From contig NZ_DFBS01000013.1 of assembly GCF_002366715.1 (NCBI RefSeq), positions 38,905-102,904 of the forward strand: DNA of 64,000 nucleotides, read 5' to 3'. Source of the DNA: Halomonas sp. UBA3074. GTDB taxonomy: Bacteria; Pseudomonadota; Gammaproteobacteria; Pseudomonadales; Halomonadaceae. Below the pieces are notes generated by a model. The model saw nothing but the letters and a program-made list of their open reading frames with translations. It was not told the DNA's origin and ran no database searches. Both the position numbers and the translations under genes were made by a program. This document shows, in pieces, positions 16,910 through 24,871 of the stretch. The stretch's first letter is position 1. Each line of letters opens with the position of its first letter.

Positions 16910-17584
16910 ATGGGAATCAATCACTGGCCAGAGGGTGAGCGGCCCCGGGAGAAATTATTAAACGCAGGGGCGCAGGCGCTTTCGGATGCTGAGTTGTTAG
17001 CGATTTTTTTGCGCGTTGGGGTGCAGGGGCGCTCGGCAGTCGATTTAGCGCGGGATTTATTGGCAAGCTTTGGTGGGTTGCGTCAGTTGCTGGAGGCAGA
17101 CCAAGCGAGCTTTTGTAACGCCCGGGGATTAGGCGCCGCAAAGTATGCTCAGCTCCAAGCCACGCTTGAGTTGTCGCGTCGCCATTTGGCCAGCCAGTTA
17201 GCGCGTGGCAATGCGCTGACATCACCGGCCTTGGTGCGTCATTACCTAAGTTCACAGCTACGCCATTTAGGACATGAAGAGTTTGCGGTGCTTTTTTTGG
17301 ACACTCAGCATCGAATTATTCGCTATGAATCGCTATTTCGCGGTACCCTAGACAGCGCATCTGTTTACCCCCGCGAAGTTGCCAAGCGCGCATTAGAACT
17401 TGGCGCTGGCGCTGTTATCCTGGCGCATAATCACCCTTCTGGTGTGGCAGAGCCAAGCGATGCGGATCGACGAATCACTGAACGTCTAAAAGACGCGCTC
17501 GCTCTTTTTGAAGTGCGCGTGTTGGATCATTTCGTGGTGGGGGATGGAGACGTGGTCTCTTTTGCCGAGCGCGGCTGGCTTTAA
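16910..17584 (+). CDS. radC: RadC-family JAB-domain protein
   Basis: A 224-residue protein with an N-terminal helix-hairpin-helix region (LGAAKYAQLQATLEL) and a C-terminal JAB/MPN domain. The metal-binding JAMM motif is complete: His173, His175, Ser183 and Asp186. Cellular function is unsettled; early claims of a DNA repair role have been questioned. It is upstream of rpmB-rpmG-mutM as in E. coli, but a terminator at 17634 separates it from them. Confidence 0.92.
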   Translation: MGINHWPEGERPREKLLNAGAQALSDAELLAIFLRVGVQGRSAVDLARDLLASFGGLRQLLEADQASFCNARGLGAAKYAQLQATLELSRRHLASQLARGNALTSPALVRHYLSSQLRHLGHEEFAVLFLDTQHRIIRYESLFRGTLDSASVYPREVAKRALELGAGAVILAHNHPSGVAEPSDADRRITERLKDALALFEVRVLDHFVVGDGDVVSFAERGWL

Positions 17585-17633
17585 GCAGCATCGATACGCA
17601 GTGCGCTATGAAATATTGATTAAGTAAAATGAG

Positions 17634-17660
17634 CAAAAAGGCGCTTTTTTAGCCTTTTTG
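17634..17660 (+). terminator. Terminator after radC
   Basis: A 9-bp stem, CAAAAAGGC/GCCTTTTTG (17634-17642/17652-17660), with a T-rich loop and further T downstream. Confidence 0.75.
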
Positions 17661-17670
17661 TGGGTTTTGC

Positions 17671-17699
17671 TTGCTGCAAGTCGGGTGCTCTGGTATAAA
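17671..17699 (+). promoter_or_regulatory. Promoter of rpmB-rpmG
   Basis: TTGCTG (17671-17676), a 17-base spacer and TATAAA (17694-17699) preceded by TGG form a sigma-70 promoter with an extended -10 element. The 10-base string TGGTATAAAG recurs exactly at the rpsB promoter (31364-31373). Confidence 0.7.
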
Positions 17700-17841
17700 G
17701 TGCCACCTTTAAACTTGGGTTGAATAACGGATTTGGATAAAGCTTGGCGGTTAACGGCGCCGATACCTTCCCTGCTCCGGTTTGCCCGACAGTTTTGAAC
17801 ACTCAGGTAATCATATCCTGGCCAAGCAGTTGGAGGCTCTA

Positions 17842-18078
17842 ATGTCCAAAGTATGTCAGGTTACCGGCAAGCGTCCGGTAACTGGAAACAACGTTTCACA
17901 CTCCCAGCGTAAGACACGTCGTCGTTTCTTGCCAAACCTGCACACCCACCGTTTTTGGGTTGAGTCTGAAAACCGCTTCGTCAAGCTGCGCGTTTCCACG
18001 AAAGGAATGCGCATCATCGACAAGAAAGGTATCGACACAGTTTTGGTCGCTATTCGTAAGCGCGGCGACGCTATCTAA
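17842..18078 (+). CDS. rpmB: 50S ribosomal protein L28
   Basis: A large-subunit protein of 78 residues starting MSKVCQVTGKRPVTGNNVSH, the standard L28 N-terminus. ATG 17842 follows a GGAGG site. It is highly basic with the typical KTRRRFLPNLH segment. The leader from the promoter at 17671 is about 135 bases. rpmG follows 25 bases downstream. Confidence 0.97.
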   Translation: MSKVCQVTGKRPVTGNNVSHSQRKTRRRFLPNLHTHRFWVESENRFVKLRVSTKGMRIIDKKGIDTVLVAIRKRGDAI

Positions 18079-18103
18079 GTAAGCCTATTGGGAGAGTTGA
18101 ACC

Positions 18104-18259
18104 ATGCGCGATAAAATCAAGTTGGTGTCTAGTGCCGGTACAGGTCACTTCTACACCACTGATAAGAACAAGCGGAACACCCCGGATAAGTTCGAATTCA
18201 AAAAATTCGACCCGGTCGTCCGTAAGCACGTTATCTACAAGGAAGCTAAGATCAAGTAA
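18104..18259 (+). CDS. rpmG: 50S ribosomal protein L33
   Basis: A 51-residue basic protein, MRDKIKLVSSAGTGHFYTT to KEAKIK, with ATG 18104 after GGGAGAG. It lacks the CxxC zinc pairs found in the other L33 type, as expected for the gammaproteobacterial zinc-free form. It is co-transcribed with rpmB and followed by a terminator at 18308. Confidence 0.95.
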   Translation: MRDKIKLVSSAGTGHFYTTDKNKRNTPDKFEFKKFDPVVRKHVIYKEAKIK

Positions 18260-18307
18260 TCGCGTAAGCGATCATGATCGGCTTTCTCTGCAGGCCAGCG
18301 CCTGTTC

Positions 18308-18334
18308 AAAAACCCGGCCCCAAGCCGGGTTTTT
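18308..18334 (+). terminator. Terminator after rpmG
   Basis: An 11-bp stem, AAAAACCCGGC/GCCGGGTTTTT, with a 5-base loop and a T run. Confidence 0.9.
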
Positions 18335-18416
18335 GCATGCACGCTTTTTATGCCCAGCGAGTTTGGCTAACCCATCTTCATTAGGCTGTCATCACTAGCC
18401 GTTACGATGCTCAACT

Positions 18417-19256
18417 ATGCCTGAACTGCCCGAAGTTGAAACGACCCGACGCGGGATTGCCCCTTATATCGAAGACCAAGAGGTCACCGAAGTGCGGGTG
18501 CGCCAGCCGCGGCTGCGGGTGCCTGTGCCTGATGATTTCGCTGAGCGGTTGGTGGGCGCACGCATCGGTGTCTTGAAGCGGCGTGCTAAATACCTGCAAA
18601 TACCCATTGACTCTGCATCGCCATCCGGTCGTGCTGATTCTACGCTACTGTGGCATTTGGGTATGTCGGGTAGTTTACGCATTGCTCGCGTGGGTGATTT
18701 GCCTAAAAAGCATGATCACATCGATGTGGTCACCGCCAGCGGCTATGTGTTGCGCTACCACGACCCGCGTCGGTTTGGCTTTGTGGATTGGCAGGCCGAT
18801 GATGAGACACAGGACGGGCGTCTTGCGCACCTCGGCCCTGAACCCTTATCCGATGCCTTTAACGGCAAATGGCTCTACAGCCTCTCGCGCAACAAGCGGG
18901 TGGCGGTAAAGCCCTTTCTGATGGATAACCAGGTGGTGGTGGGGGCCGGTAATATCTATGCGGCAGAAGCGCTGTTTATGGCGGGCATCGACCCTCGTCG
19001 TGCAGCAGGACGAGTGTCCCGCGCTCGCTACGACGCGTTAGCCTTGGCGGTGAAAGAAGTGTTGGCGGCGGCGATTACGCAAGGCGGCACGACGCTGAGA
19101 GACTTTGTCAGTGGCCAAGGCGAGCCTGGTTACTTCGCCCAGCGGCTGAATGTTTACGGCCGCCACGGCCAGCCCTGTTTACGCTGTGGTGCGGAGCTGC
19201 GCCGCATTACGCTCGGTCAGCGCGCTAGTGTGTTTTGCCCCGGCTGCCAGCGTTGA
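18417..19256 (+). CDS. mutM: Formamidopyrimidine-DNA glycosylase
   Basis: Base-excision repair enzyme removing 8-oxoguanine and formamidopyrimidines, then cleaving the abasic strand. The N-terminus MPELPEVETTRRG supplies catalytic Pro2 and Glu3. The C-terminal zinc finger is intact (CLRCG and CPGC near residues 260-278). The length of 279 is usual. It lies after rpmG as in E. coli, with its own transcription expected because of the intervening terminator. Confidence 0.97.
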   Translation: MPELPEVETTRRGIAPYIEDQEVTEVRVRQPRLRVPVPDDFAERLVGARIGVLKRRAKYLQIPIDSASPSGRADSTLLWHLGMSGSLRIARVGDLPKKHDHIDVVTASGYVLRYHDPRRFGFVDWQADDETQDGRLAHLGPEPLSDAFNGKWLYSLSRNKRVAVKPFLMDNQVVVGAGNIYAAEALFMAGIDPRRAAGRVSRARYDALALAVKEVLAAAITQGGTTLRDFVSGQGEPGYFAQRLNVYGRHGQPCLRCGAELRRITLGQRASVFCPGCQR

Positions 19257-19342
19257 TGGCGGCTGCTAGAACGGCGCTTGCGGTATTAATATCGATTGTT
19301 TCTTATGTGTGATTGCATTGCTTACGTTTTTTGGAGATTGTT

Positions 19343-20533
19343 GTGACCCAACGCCTGCGCCTGAATAAAAATGCTGACCGCCGCCTGAAAGCGGGCCATC
19401 TCTGGATCTACTCCAATGAAGTGGATATTAAAGAGACCCCCTTAAAGAACTTTGCCGCAGGCGAAACCGCTCTGGTAGAAGCCTCCAACGGAAAAGTCAT
19501 GGCGGTGGCTTACGTTAATCCTCATTCGCTCATTGCTGCTCGAATCATGTCGCGTGATCCTGAAATGCGCTTGGATCGTTCGCTGTTCGTACATCGCTTT
19601 AACCAAGCGCTAGCACTGCGTCAGCGGCTTTATAATCAGCCCTATTACCGCTTGATTCATGGTGAAGGCGATTTGTTGCCAGGCTTGGTGATCGACCGCT
19701 TTGGCGATGTGCTCGTCGTGCAGCTCAATACGGCTGGCATGCAGGCCTTGGCGGATGAAATCGTGGATGCGCTGGAAAAAGTCATCAAACCGGAAGTCAT
19801 CGTCTTCCGTAACGACACCGGCGGTCGTCGCCAGGAAGGGCTCGAGGCCCATGTGGACGTGATCAAAGGGACACTGCCGTACGAAGTCGTGCTGGAAGAG
19901 AATGGCGCTCGCTTTGTCGTGCCGGTACTCAATGGTCAAAAAACCGGTTGGTTCTTCGATCACCGTGTTAACCGCGAATGGCTCAATCGCCAAGTGGCCG
20001 GTAAGCGTGTACTGGATGTCTTCAGCTACGTGGGTGGCTGGGGCGTTCAGGCCGCCGTTCATGGCGCGCAAGAGGTAATGTGTCTGGACTCTTCAGGCCC
20101 AGCGCTAGAGCAAGTCGCACGCAACGCTGAACTGAATGGCGTGCAGGATAAGGTGGCTGTTAGCGAGGGCGATGCGTTTGAAGCCTTGGCAGCCTTGAAA
20201 GCCGAGGGTAAAGAGTTTGATGTGGTCGTTCTTGATCCGCCCGCCTTCATCAAGAAGCGCAAGGATATTCCAAACGGTGAGCGTGCCTATGCCCGCTTGA
20301 ACCGCGAAGCGATGCGCTTGCTGGGGCGTGATGGCCTATTGTTATCGGCCTCTTGCTCGATGCATTTGGCGCCGGAGCGTCTGATGGACGTAGTGCGTGG
20401 TGCAGTGCGCCATCAGGATCGTCACGGGCAGGTGATTTTTCAGGGTCATCAAGGCCCTGATCATCCCGTCCATCCGGCAATTCCCGAAACGTCTTATCTG
20501 AAAGCGTTGGGCGTGCGCGTGTTCCGCGACTAG
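19343..20533 (+). CDS. rlmI: 23S rRNA m5C1962 methyltransferase-like protein
   Basis: A SAM-dependent methyltransferase of 396 residues. The N-terminal PUA domain (RRLKAGHLWIYSNEV) precedes an RlmI-type catalytic domain with SAM motif VLDVFSYVGGWGVQA and VVLDPPAF. The RlmI family methylates C1962 of 23S rRNA, and the site here is inferred from family membership. I chose GTG 19343 because it follows GGAG at the right distance and gives the family N-terminus. A thioesterase gene follows 32 bases later. Confidence 0.85.
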   Translation: MTQRLRLNKNADRRLKAGHLWIYSNEVDIKETPLKNFAAGETALVEASNGKVMAVAYVNPHSLIAARIMSRDPEMRLDRSLFVHRFNQALALRQRLYNQPYYRLIHGEGDLLPGLVIDRFGDVLVVQLNTAGMQALADEIVDALEKVIKPEVIVFRNDTGGRRQEGLEAHVDVIKGTLPYEVVLEENGARFVVPVLNGQKTGWFFDHRVNREWLNRQVAGKRVLDVFSYVGGWGVQAAVHGAQEVMCLDSSGPALEQVARNAELNGVQDKVAVSEGDAFEALAALKAEGKEFDVVVLDPPAFIKKRKDIPNGERAYARLNREAMRLLGRDGLLLSASCSMHLAPERLMDVVRGAVRHQDRHGQVIFQGHQGPDHPVHPAIPETSYLKALGVRVFRD

Positions 20534-20565
20534 TTCACGAGAGCCAGGATAAACAGGAGCCAAGG

Positions 20566-21000
20566 ATGGAGTGGGCATTGCCCGATCCTTTTGTGATCGA
20601 TATTCATGTGTCTGATGAAGCGATCGATGCCTATCAGCACGTCAATAACAGTGAATACCTGCGCTGGGTCGAGCAGATCAGTTGGGCGCACTCGGTCGCG
20701 CTCGGCCTCTCTCTTGAGCGTTACCGAGAGCTTGACCGAGCCATGGTGGTTCACCGCCACGAGCTGGATTACCTCGCGCCGGCTTTTGCAGGCGACGCGC
20801 TTCAATTGGCAACCTGGATTGTCGATTGCGATGAGCGCTTCAGTCTGACCCGTCGTTTTCAGCTAGTGCGCGCTCGCGATGCGAAAACGCTGCTGAAGGC
20901 CCGTACACGCTTTGCCTGTGTGGCACTCTCAACGGGGCGGCCCAAGCGTTTACCCGACGAGTATCGGCGTATTTACGGCGGCGCGGTTATTGTCGAATGA
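20566..21000 (+). CDS. Acyl-CoA thioesterase, hotdog fold (4HBT/YbgC-like)
   Basis: A 144-residue single hotdog domain. The catalytic region reads AIDAYQHVNNSEYLRWVEQ, the YbgC/4HBT pattern with Asp replaced by the DAYQH arrangement often seen in FcbC-like enzymes. It probably hydrolyses acyl-CoA or a related thioester; the substrate is not predictable. It is likely co-transcribed with the rlmI-like gene and closed by a terminator at 21057. Confidence 0.8.
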   Translation: MEWALPDPFVIDIHVSDEAIDAYQHVNNSEYLRWVEQISWAHSVALGLSLERYRELDRAMVVHRHELDYLAPAFAGDALQLATWIVDCDERFSLTRRFQLVRARDAKTLLKARTRFACVALSTGRPKRLPDEYRRIYGGAVIVE

Positions 21001-21056
21001 CGCTGGGCGAAGTGGATTTTTTCGTGCAGAAACGGTAATCGCTAGATTTTTCTCCT

Positions 21057-21084
21057 AAAAAACGCCTTAACCGGCGTTTTTTTT
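21057..21084 (+). terminator. Terminator after the thioesterase gene
   Basis: An AAAAAACGCC/GGCGTTTTTT stem with a 6-base loop and an eight-T run. Confidence 0.9.
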
Positions 21085-21174
21085 GTTTTGCATTTTGAGG
21101 GTGGTGGTCAACGTTAGCTGTGCGGTAATTTGCTTAACAGGATCGCTGACCTTACAAAGCACAGGGAAAAACCA

Positions 21175-22293
21175 ATGCAAATCGCCGTCCCCAAAGAGAT
21201 TAAAAATCACGAATATCGCGTAGCCTTAACACCCACTGGTGCGCGGGAATTAACCGGGCGTGGCCATCAGGTCAGCGTTCAAGCAGGGGCCGGTGAAGGG
21301 GCTGGCTTTGCCGATGCTGATTACCAGGCCGCTGGTGCCCAGATCGAAGCCGATGTGGATGCTTTGTGGCGCAATGCCGAGCTGATCCTCAAGGTGAAAG
21401 AACCGCAGCCGGACGAGGTGGCACGCCTCACTTCACAGCACACACTGTTTACCTATCTGCACTTGGCCGCCGAAGAGCCCCTTACCCGCGGCCTGATGGA
21501 GAGCGGTGCCACCTGTATCGCCTACGAAACGATCACCGATGCCCGGGGCGGTTTACCGCTGCTGGCGCCCATGAGCACCGTCGCCGGGCGCATGGCCGTG
21601 CAAGCGGGAGCTCACAGCCTGGAAAAAGCCCAGGGCGGTGCCGGTGTATTGCTGCCCGGGGTGCCAGGCGTGGCACCGGGTAAAGTCACTGTCATTGGTG
21701 GCGGTGTGGTGGGTGAAAATGCGGCGCGTATGGCGTTGGGGTTAGGTGCGGAGGTCACCATTTTGGATAAATCCCTGGCGCGCCTGGAAGTGCTGGACGA
21801 CCGTTATCAGGGGCGTATTAAAACGGTTTTCTCCACGGCAGACGCACTTGAAACTGCGACGCGTGAATCGGATATGATTATCGGCGCCGTACTGGTGCCG
21901 GGTGCCGCGGCGCCAAAGTTGATCACTCGACGGATGTTGGCCGGAATGAAGCCTGGCAGCGTATTGGTCGATGTAGCCATTGATCAGGGCGGCTGCTTTG
22001 AAACCAGTAAGCCCACCACCCATGCCGAGCCGACCTACATCGTGGATGGCATTGTGCACTACTGTGTCGCCAACATGCCCGGTGCCGTGGCTCGCACGGC
22101 TACCCAAGGGCTGACCAACGCCACACTGCCCTTTGTACTCGCGTTGGCGGATAAAGGCTGGCAGCAGGCGCTACGTGACGACCCGCACTTCCTGCCCGGT
22201 CTTAATGTGCATGCTGGCCAAGTGACTTATCAAGCCGTGGCAGACGCCTTTGGGTTAGAAAGTAGTCATCCCGCAAGTGTTGTTGAAGGCTAA
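21175..22293 (+). CDS. ald: Alanine dehydrogenase
   Basis: NAD-dependent interconversion of L-alanine with pyruvate and ammonium. From ATG 21175 the protein is 372 residues starting MQIAVPKEIKNHEYRVALTP. Catalytic Lys75 and His96 are at the positions known for the family. The Rossmann loop VIGGGVVGENAA binds NAD. An upstream in-frame ATG at 21130 would add 15 residues foreign to the family. It probably serves alanine catabolism. It ends 31 bases from slyX, which is convergent. Confidence 0.96.
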   Translation: MQIAVPKEIKNHEYRVALTPTGARELTGRGHQVSVQAGAGEGAGFADADYQAAGAQIEADVDALWRNAELILKVKEPQPDEVARLTSQHTLFTYLHLAAEEPLTRGLMESGATCIAYETITDARGGLPLLAPMSTVAGRMAVQAGAHSLEKAQGGAGVLLPGVPGVAPGKVTVIGGGVVGENAARMALGLGAEVTILDKSLARLEVLDDRYQGRIKTVFSTADALETATRESDMIIGAVLVPGAAAPKLITRRMLAGMKPGSVLVDVAIDQGGCFETSKPTTHAEPTYIVDGIVHYCVANMPGAVARTATQGLTNATLPFVLALADKGWQQALRDDPHFLPGLNVHAGQVTYQAVADAFGLESSHPASVVEG

Positions 22294-22324
22294 TAAATAC
22301 GCAGTCGTTGGTGCTACCATTAAC

Positions 22325-22573
22325 TTAATAGTGTGGCGGAAGTTCATCCTCAGGGCGCGGGCCGCTCTGGGGTTCGCTTGCTTGAAGGGCCTGATGCTGC
22401 TCGCGTAGGCGTTCTCGCATCAAGCCGCTTAGCTGCTCAAGTTTTTCCAAGCGGCGCTCCTGCTGAACTACGGCTTGATCGAGCGTGTCGAGCCAGTGCT
22501 CTTGATGCGCTAAGCGGCTTTCTAAAGATTCAACAAGTTGACTCAGCTCAGTGGGCGATAATTCGTGGGTCAT
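22325..22573 (-). CDS. slyX: SlyX family protein
   Basis: A small 82-residue coiled-coil protein of unknown function. Family marks are the heptad-patterned ESLESRLAHQEHWLDTLDQAV and the C-terminal PPHY. It is divergent from the membrane-anchored cold-shock gene, with 112 bases between them. Confidence 0.85.
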   Translation of the reverse strand: MTHELSPTELSQLVESLESRLAHQEHWLDTLDQAVVQQERRLEKLEQLSGLMRERLREQHQALQASEPQSGPRPEDELPPHY

Positions 22574-22685
22574 GATAACATTGCAACCTTATGTAGTAGT
22601 ATGCCGGTGCTATTGGGAATGGGCCTGATAGTGCGGGTATTGTCCTTCGTCTGTTACCCATACAACAAGAGAGCTTTTATTTTCT

Positions 22686-23228
22686 ATGAACCCAAAAGTT
22701 GTGTTTCGCTGTTTCTTAATCAGTGTATTACTTGCCGCCCCCACGCCACTTTTGTTGGCGGGGATTGTTCGTTTAACTAATAGTGCCCTCGCGGAGCTGT
22801 GGATGGCCGAACTGGCCATTAGTGGTGTTAGCGGTGTCTACATTGCCGTAGCGATAGGGTGTTTTATCGTTCTCTGGATTGCCACGTTAGCGTCTGCGGC
22901 GTTTGCACCCTCGGTCGTGGTAGCGTCTGATGTGGTGGCGCGTGCTAAACCCGTATCACGCCAGCCCCAGGCGGCCGCTCCTATGGACGATGAGGAAGAG
23001 GATATCATCGACCCCAATGATGGCCGTGAAGAGGGGGAAGTGAAATGGTTTAATACCAACAAAGGCTACGGATTTATCACCCGCGATAATGGCGAAGATG
23101 TCTTTGTACACTTTCGCGCCATTCGTGGCCGTGGCCCGCGTATGTTAGCGGAAGGCCAAATTGTGCGTTACCACGTGATTAAAAATGAGCGTGGTTTGCA
23201 GGCCGATGATGTGAGTATTATTGAGTAA
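22686..23228 (+). CDS. Membrane-anchored cold-shock domain protein
   Basis: A 180-residue two-part protein. Residues 8-27 and about 48-73 are hydrophobic helices. An acidic linker (DDEEEDIIDPND) follows, and residues 117-180 form a complete cold-shock domain with RNP1 KGYGFI (126-131) and RNP2 VFVHF (139-143). The predicted topology puts the nucleic-acid-binding domain in the cytosol, tethered to the inner membrane. Free CspA-type proteins are about 70 residues, so the anchor is an addition. A role in holding mRNA or single-stranded DNA at the membrane is inference. Confidence 0.85.
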   Translation: MNPKVVFRCFLISVLLAAPTPLLLAGIVRLTNSALAELWMAELAISGVSGVYIAVAIGCFIVLWIATLASAAFAPSVVVASDVVARAKPVSRQPQAAAPMDDEEEDIIDPNDGREEGEVKWFNTNKGYGFITRDNGEDVFVHFRAIRGRGPRMLAEGQIVRYHVIKNERGLQADDVSIIE

Positions 23229-23273
23229 ATGAACGTTGAGTAAGTAAAGAGTTTGTTATAGAAAGTGATAGTC

Positions 23274-23300
23274 AACGACCCCACTCCGGTGGGGTCGTTT
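23274..23300. terminator. Terminator between convergent genes
   Basis: A perfect 11-bp stem, AACGACCCCAC/GTGGGGTCGTT, with loop TCCG. The T run is short, but the stem can act in both directions for the cold-shock gene and the dapE operon. Confidence 0.75.
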
Positions 23301-23312
23301 ACGTTGGGAGGC

Positions 23313-23702
23313 TTAACGACCCGAATCAGGCCACTCGATCGCTCTCTCCTGGCCGCCGGGCAGTACTTGCCAGAAACGATCCGGATCATCGCCGGGGTTC
23401 CAGCCGCCTAACGAGCATCGCACTTCGGTCTGCAGCGCCTCGGCGGCTTGTTGGGCACACTCTTGATCGGTCAGCCAAGGCGTATGGTTGCTATCAAACC
23501 ATAGGCTGGCAAAGCCATCGGCGGCTTTGTCTACTAATAACACCGGCACACAATCGCCCTGGTACTGACCCCGGGTTTGCCATTTGCCTTTGCCTGCTGG
23601 ACTAAGAGGAGGGGCGATTAGCGTACTTTTTAGCCACTCATTGAGCGCCTCCTGCGAGACGCTGGCCAGGTAGATTTCGATATCGGGGTAACGCTCCATC
23701 AT
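23313..23702 (-). CDS. Conserved-looking small protein coupled to dapE, function unknown
   Basis: A 129-residue soluble protein starting MMERYPDIEIYLAS. No domain is recognised with confidence. Its start overlaps the dapE stop (ATGA, 23699-23702), so it is translationally coupled to dapE and likely of fixed stoichiometry. Content is mixed alpha/beta with several Trp residues and no signal peptide or membrane segment. A link to diaminopimelate synthesis is suggested only by position. Confidence 0.8.
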   Translation of the reverse strand: MMERYPDIEIYLASVSQEALNEWLKSTLIAPPLSPAGKGKWQTRGQYQGDCVPVLLVDKAADGFASLWFDSNHTPWLTDQECAQQAAEALQTEVRCSLGGWNPGDDPDRFWQVLPGGQERAIEWPDSGR

Positions 23703-24871
23703 ACGTTTACCTCGCCAGATAGAAGCAGTGCCTGCAGTGTCGCTTCGTAAATCCGACTCAAGTCGTCGAGGTCGCTAGCGCGCACGCGCTCATTGACCTT
23801 ATGGATGGTGTCGTTCAGCGGGCCTAGCTCGACCACTTGGGCGCCTAGGGTGGCTATGAAGCGGCCATCCGAGGTGCCGCCGCTGGTCGACAGTGCTGGG
23901 CGCTTGCCAGTCACCGCTTCAACGCCCTTGATGACAGCATCGACAAGCTCGCCTTCAGCGGTCAGGAAAGGCTCGCCGTTCAGCGTCCAGTCTATCTGAT
24001 ACGCCAAACCATGGTGCGCGAGAATAGCCTCGGTGCGCGCTTTGAGTTCATCAGCGGTCACTTCGGTCGAGAAGCGGAAGTTAAATACCACTTCCACATC
24101 GCCAGGGATCACGTTGGTAGCCCCGGTGCCTGCGCGCAGGTTAGAAATCTGAAAGCTGGTGGCGGGGAAAAAGTCATTGCCCGCGTCCCAGTGTTCGTTA
24201 ACCAGTGCATCGAGTGCCGGCATCGCTTGATGAATAGGGTTGCGCGCTAAATGCGGGTAGGCCACGTGGCCTTGTACCCCTTTGACGTGCAGCGTTGCTC
24301 CGAGGGAGCCGCGTCGGCCATTCTTAATCATGTCGCCTAGGCGCTCGGTTGACGAGGGCTCGCCGACGATACAGTAATCGAGGCGCTCATTGCGCTCGCG
24401 CAGATGCTCAACCACGGCGCGGGTGCCGTCGACGGCCGGGCCCTCTTCATCGGAGGTGATCAAAAAGGCGATACGACCATCGTGATCCGGGTGCTTGGTC
24501 ACAAAGCGTTCAACCGCCGTCAGCATAGAGGCGAGGCTGCCTTTCATATCGGCCGCGCCGCGCCCGCATAGCATTCCCTCTTCATCGATACAGGGCTCGA
24601 AGGGCGGATACTGCCAGTTGATATAAGGGCCGCTGGGCACCACGTCGGTGTGGCCAGCGAAAGCCACGACCGGGCCGTGATGGCCGCGAACGGCCCAGAA
24701 ATTCTTCACATCGCCAAAGGGCAACTGCTCAATAGTGAAACCGAGCGCTTGTAAGCGCTCGATCATCAGTGCCTGACAGCCTTCGTCGTCCGGCGTCACC
24801 GAGGGTCGGCTTAGCAGCTCAAAGGCGAGCGTGAGCGTCGGTGACAGCGTTTCAGGCTCAGTTGTGGGCAT
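23699..24871 (-). CDS. dapE: Succinyl-diaminopimelate desuccinylase
   Basis: Removes succinate from N-succinyl-LL-diaminopimelate in the succinylase branch of lysine and peptidoglycan precursor synthesis. From ATG 24871 (390 residues) the dizinc M20 motifs fall in order: HTD at 74-76, Asp108 in GRGAADMKG, and Glu142-Glu143 in TSDEEGP. I prefer this start over 24883 because GAGG precedes it by 6 bases. It overlaps the dapD end by 14 bases. Confidence 0.96.
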   Translation of the reverse strand: MPTTEPETLSPTLTLAFELLSRPSVTPDDEGCQALMIERLQALGFTIEQLPFGDVKNFWAVRGHHGPVVAFAGHTDVVPSGPYINWQYPPFEPCIDEEGMLCGRGAADMKGSLASMLTAVERFVTKHPDHDGRIAFLITSDEEGPAVDGTRAVVEHLRERNERLDYCIVGEPSSTERLGDMIKNGRRGSLGATLHVKGVQGHVAYPHLARNPIHQAMPALDALVNEHWDAGNDFFPATSFQISNLRAGTGATNVIPGDVEVVFNFRFSTEVTADELKARTEAILAHHGLAYQIDWTLNGEPFLTAEGELVDAVIKGVEAVTGKRPALSTSGGTSDGRFIATLGAQVVELGPLNDTIHKVNERVRASDLDDLSRIYEATLQALLLSGEVNV

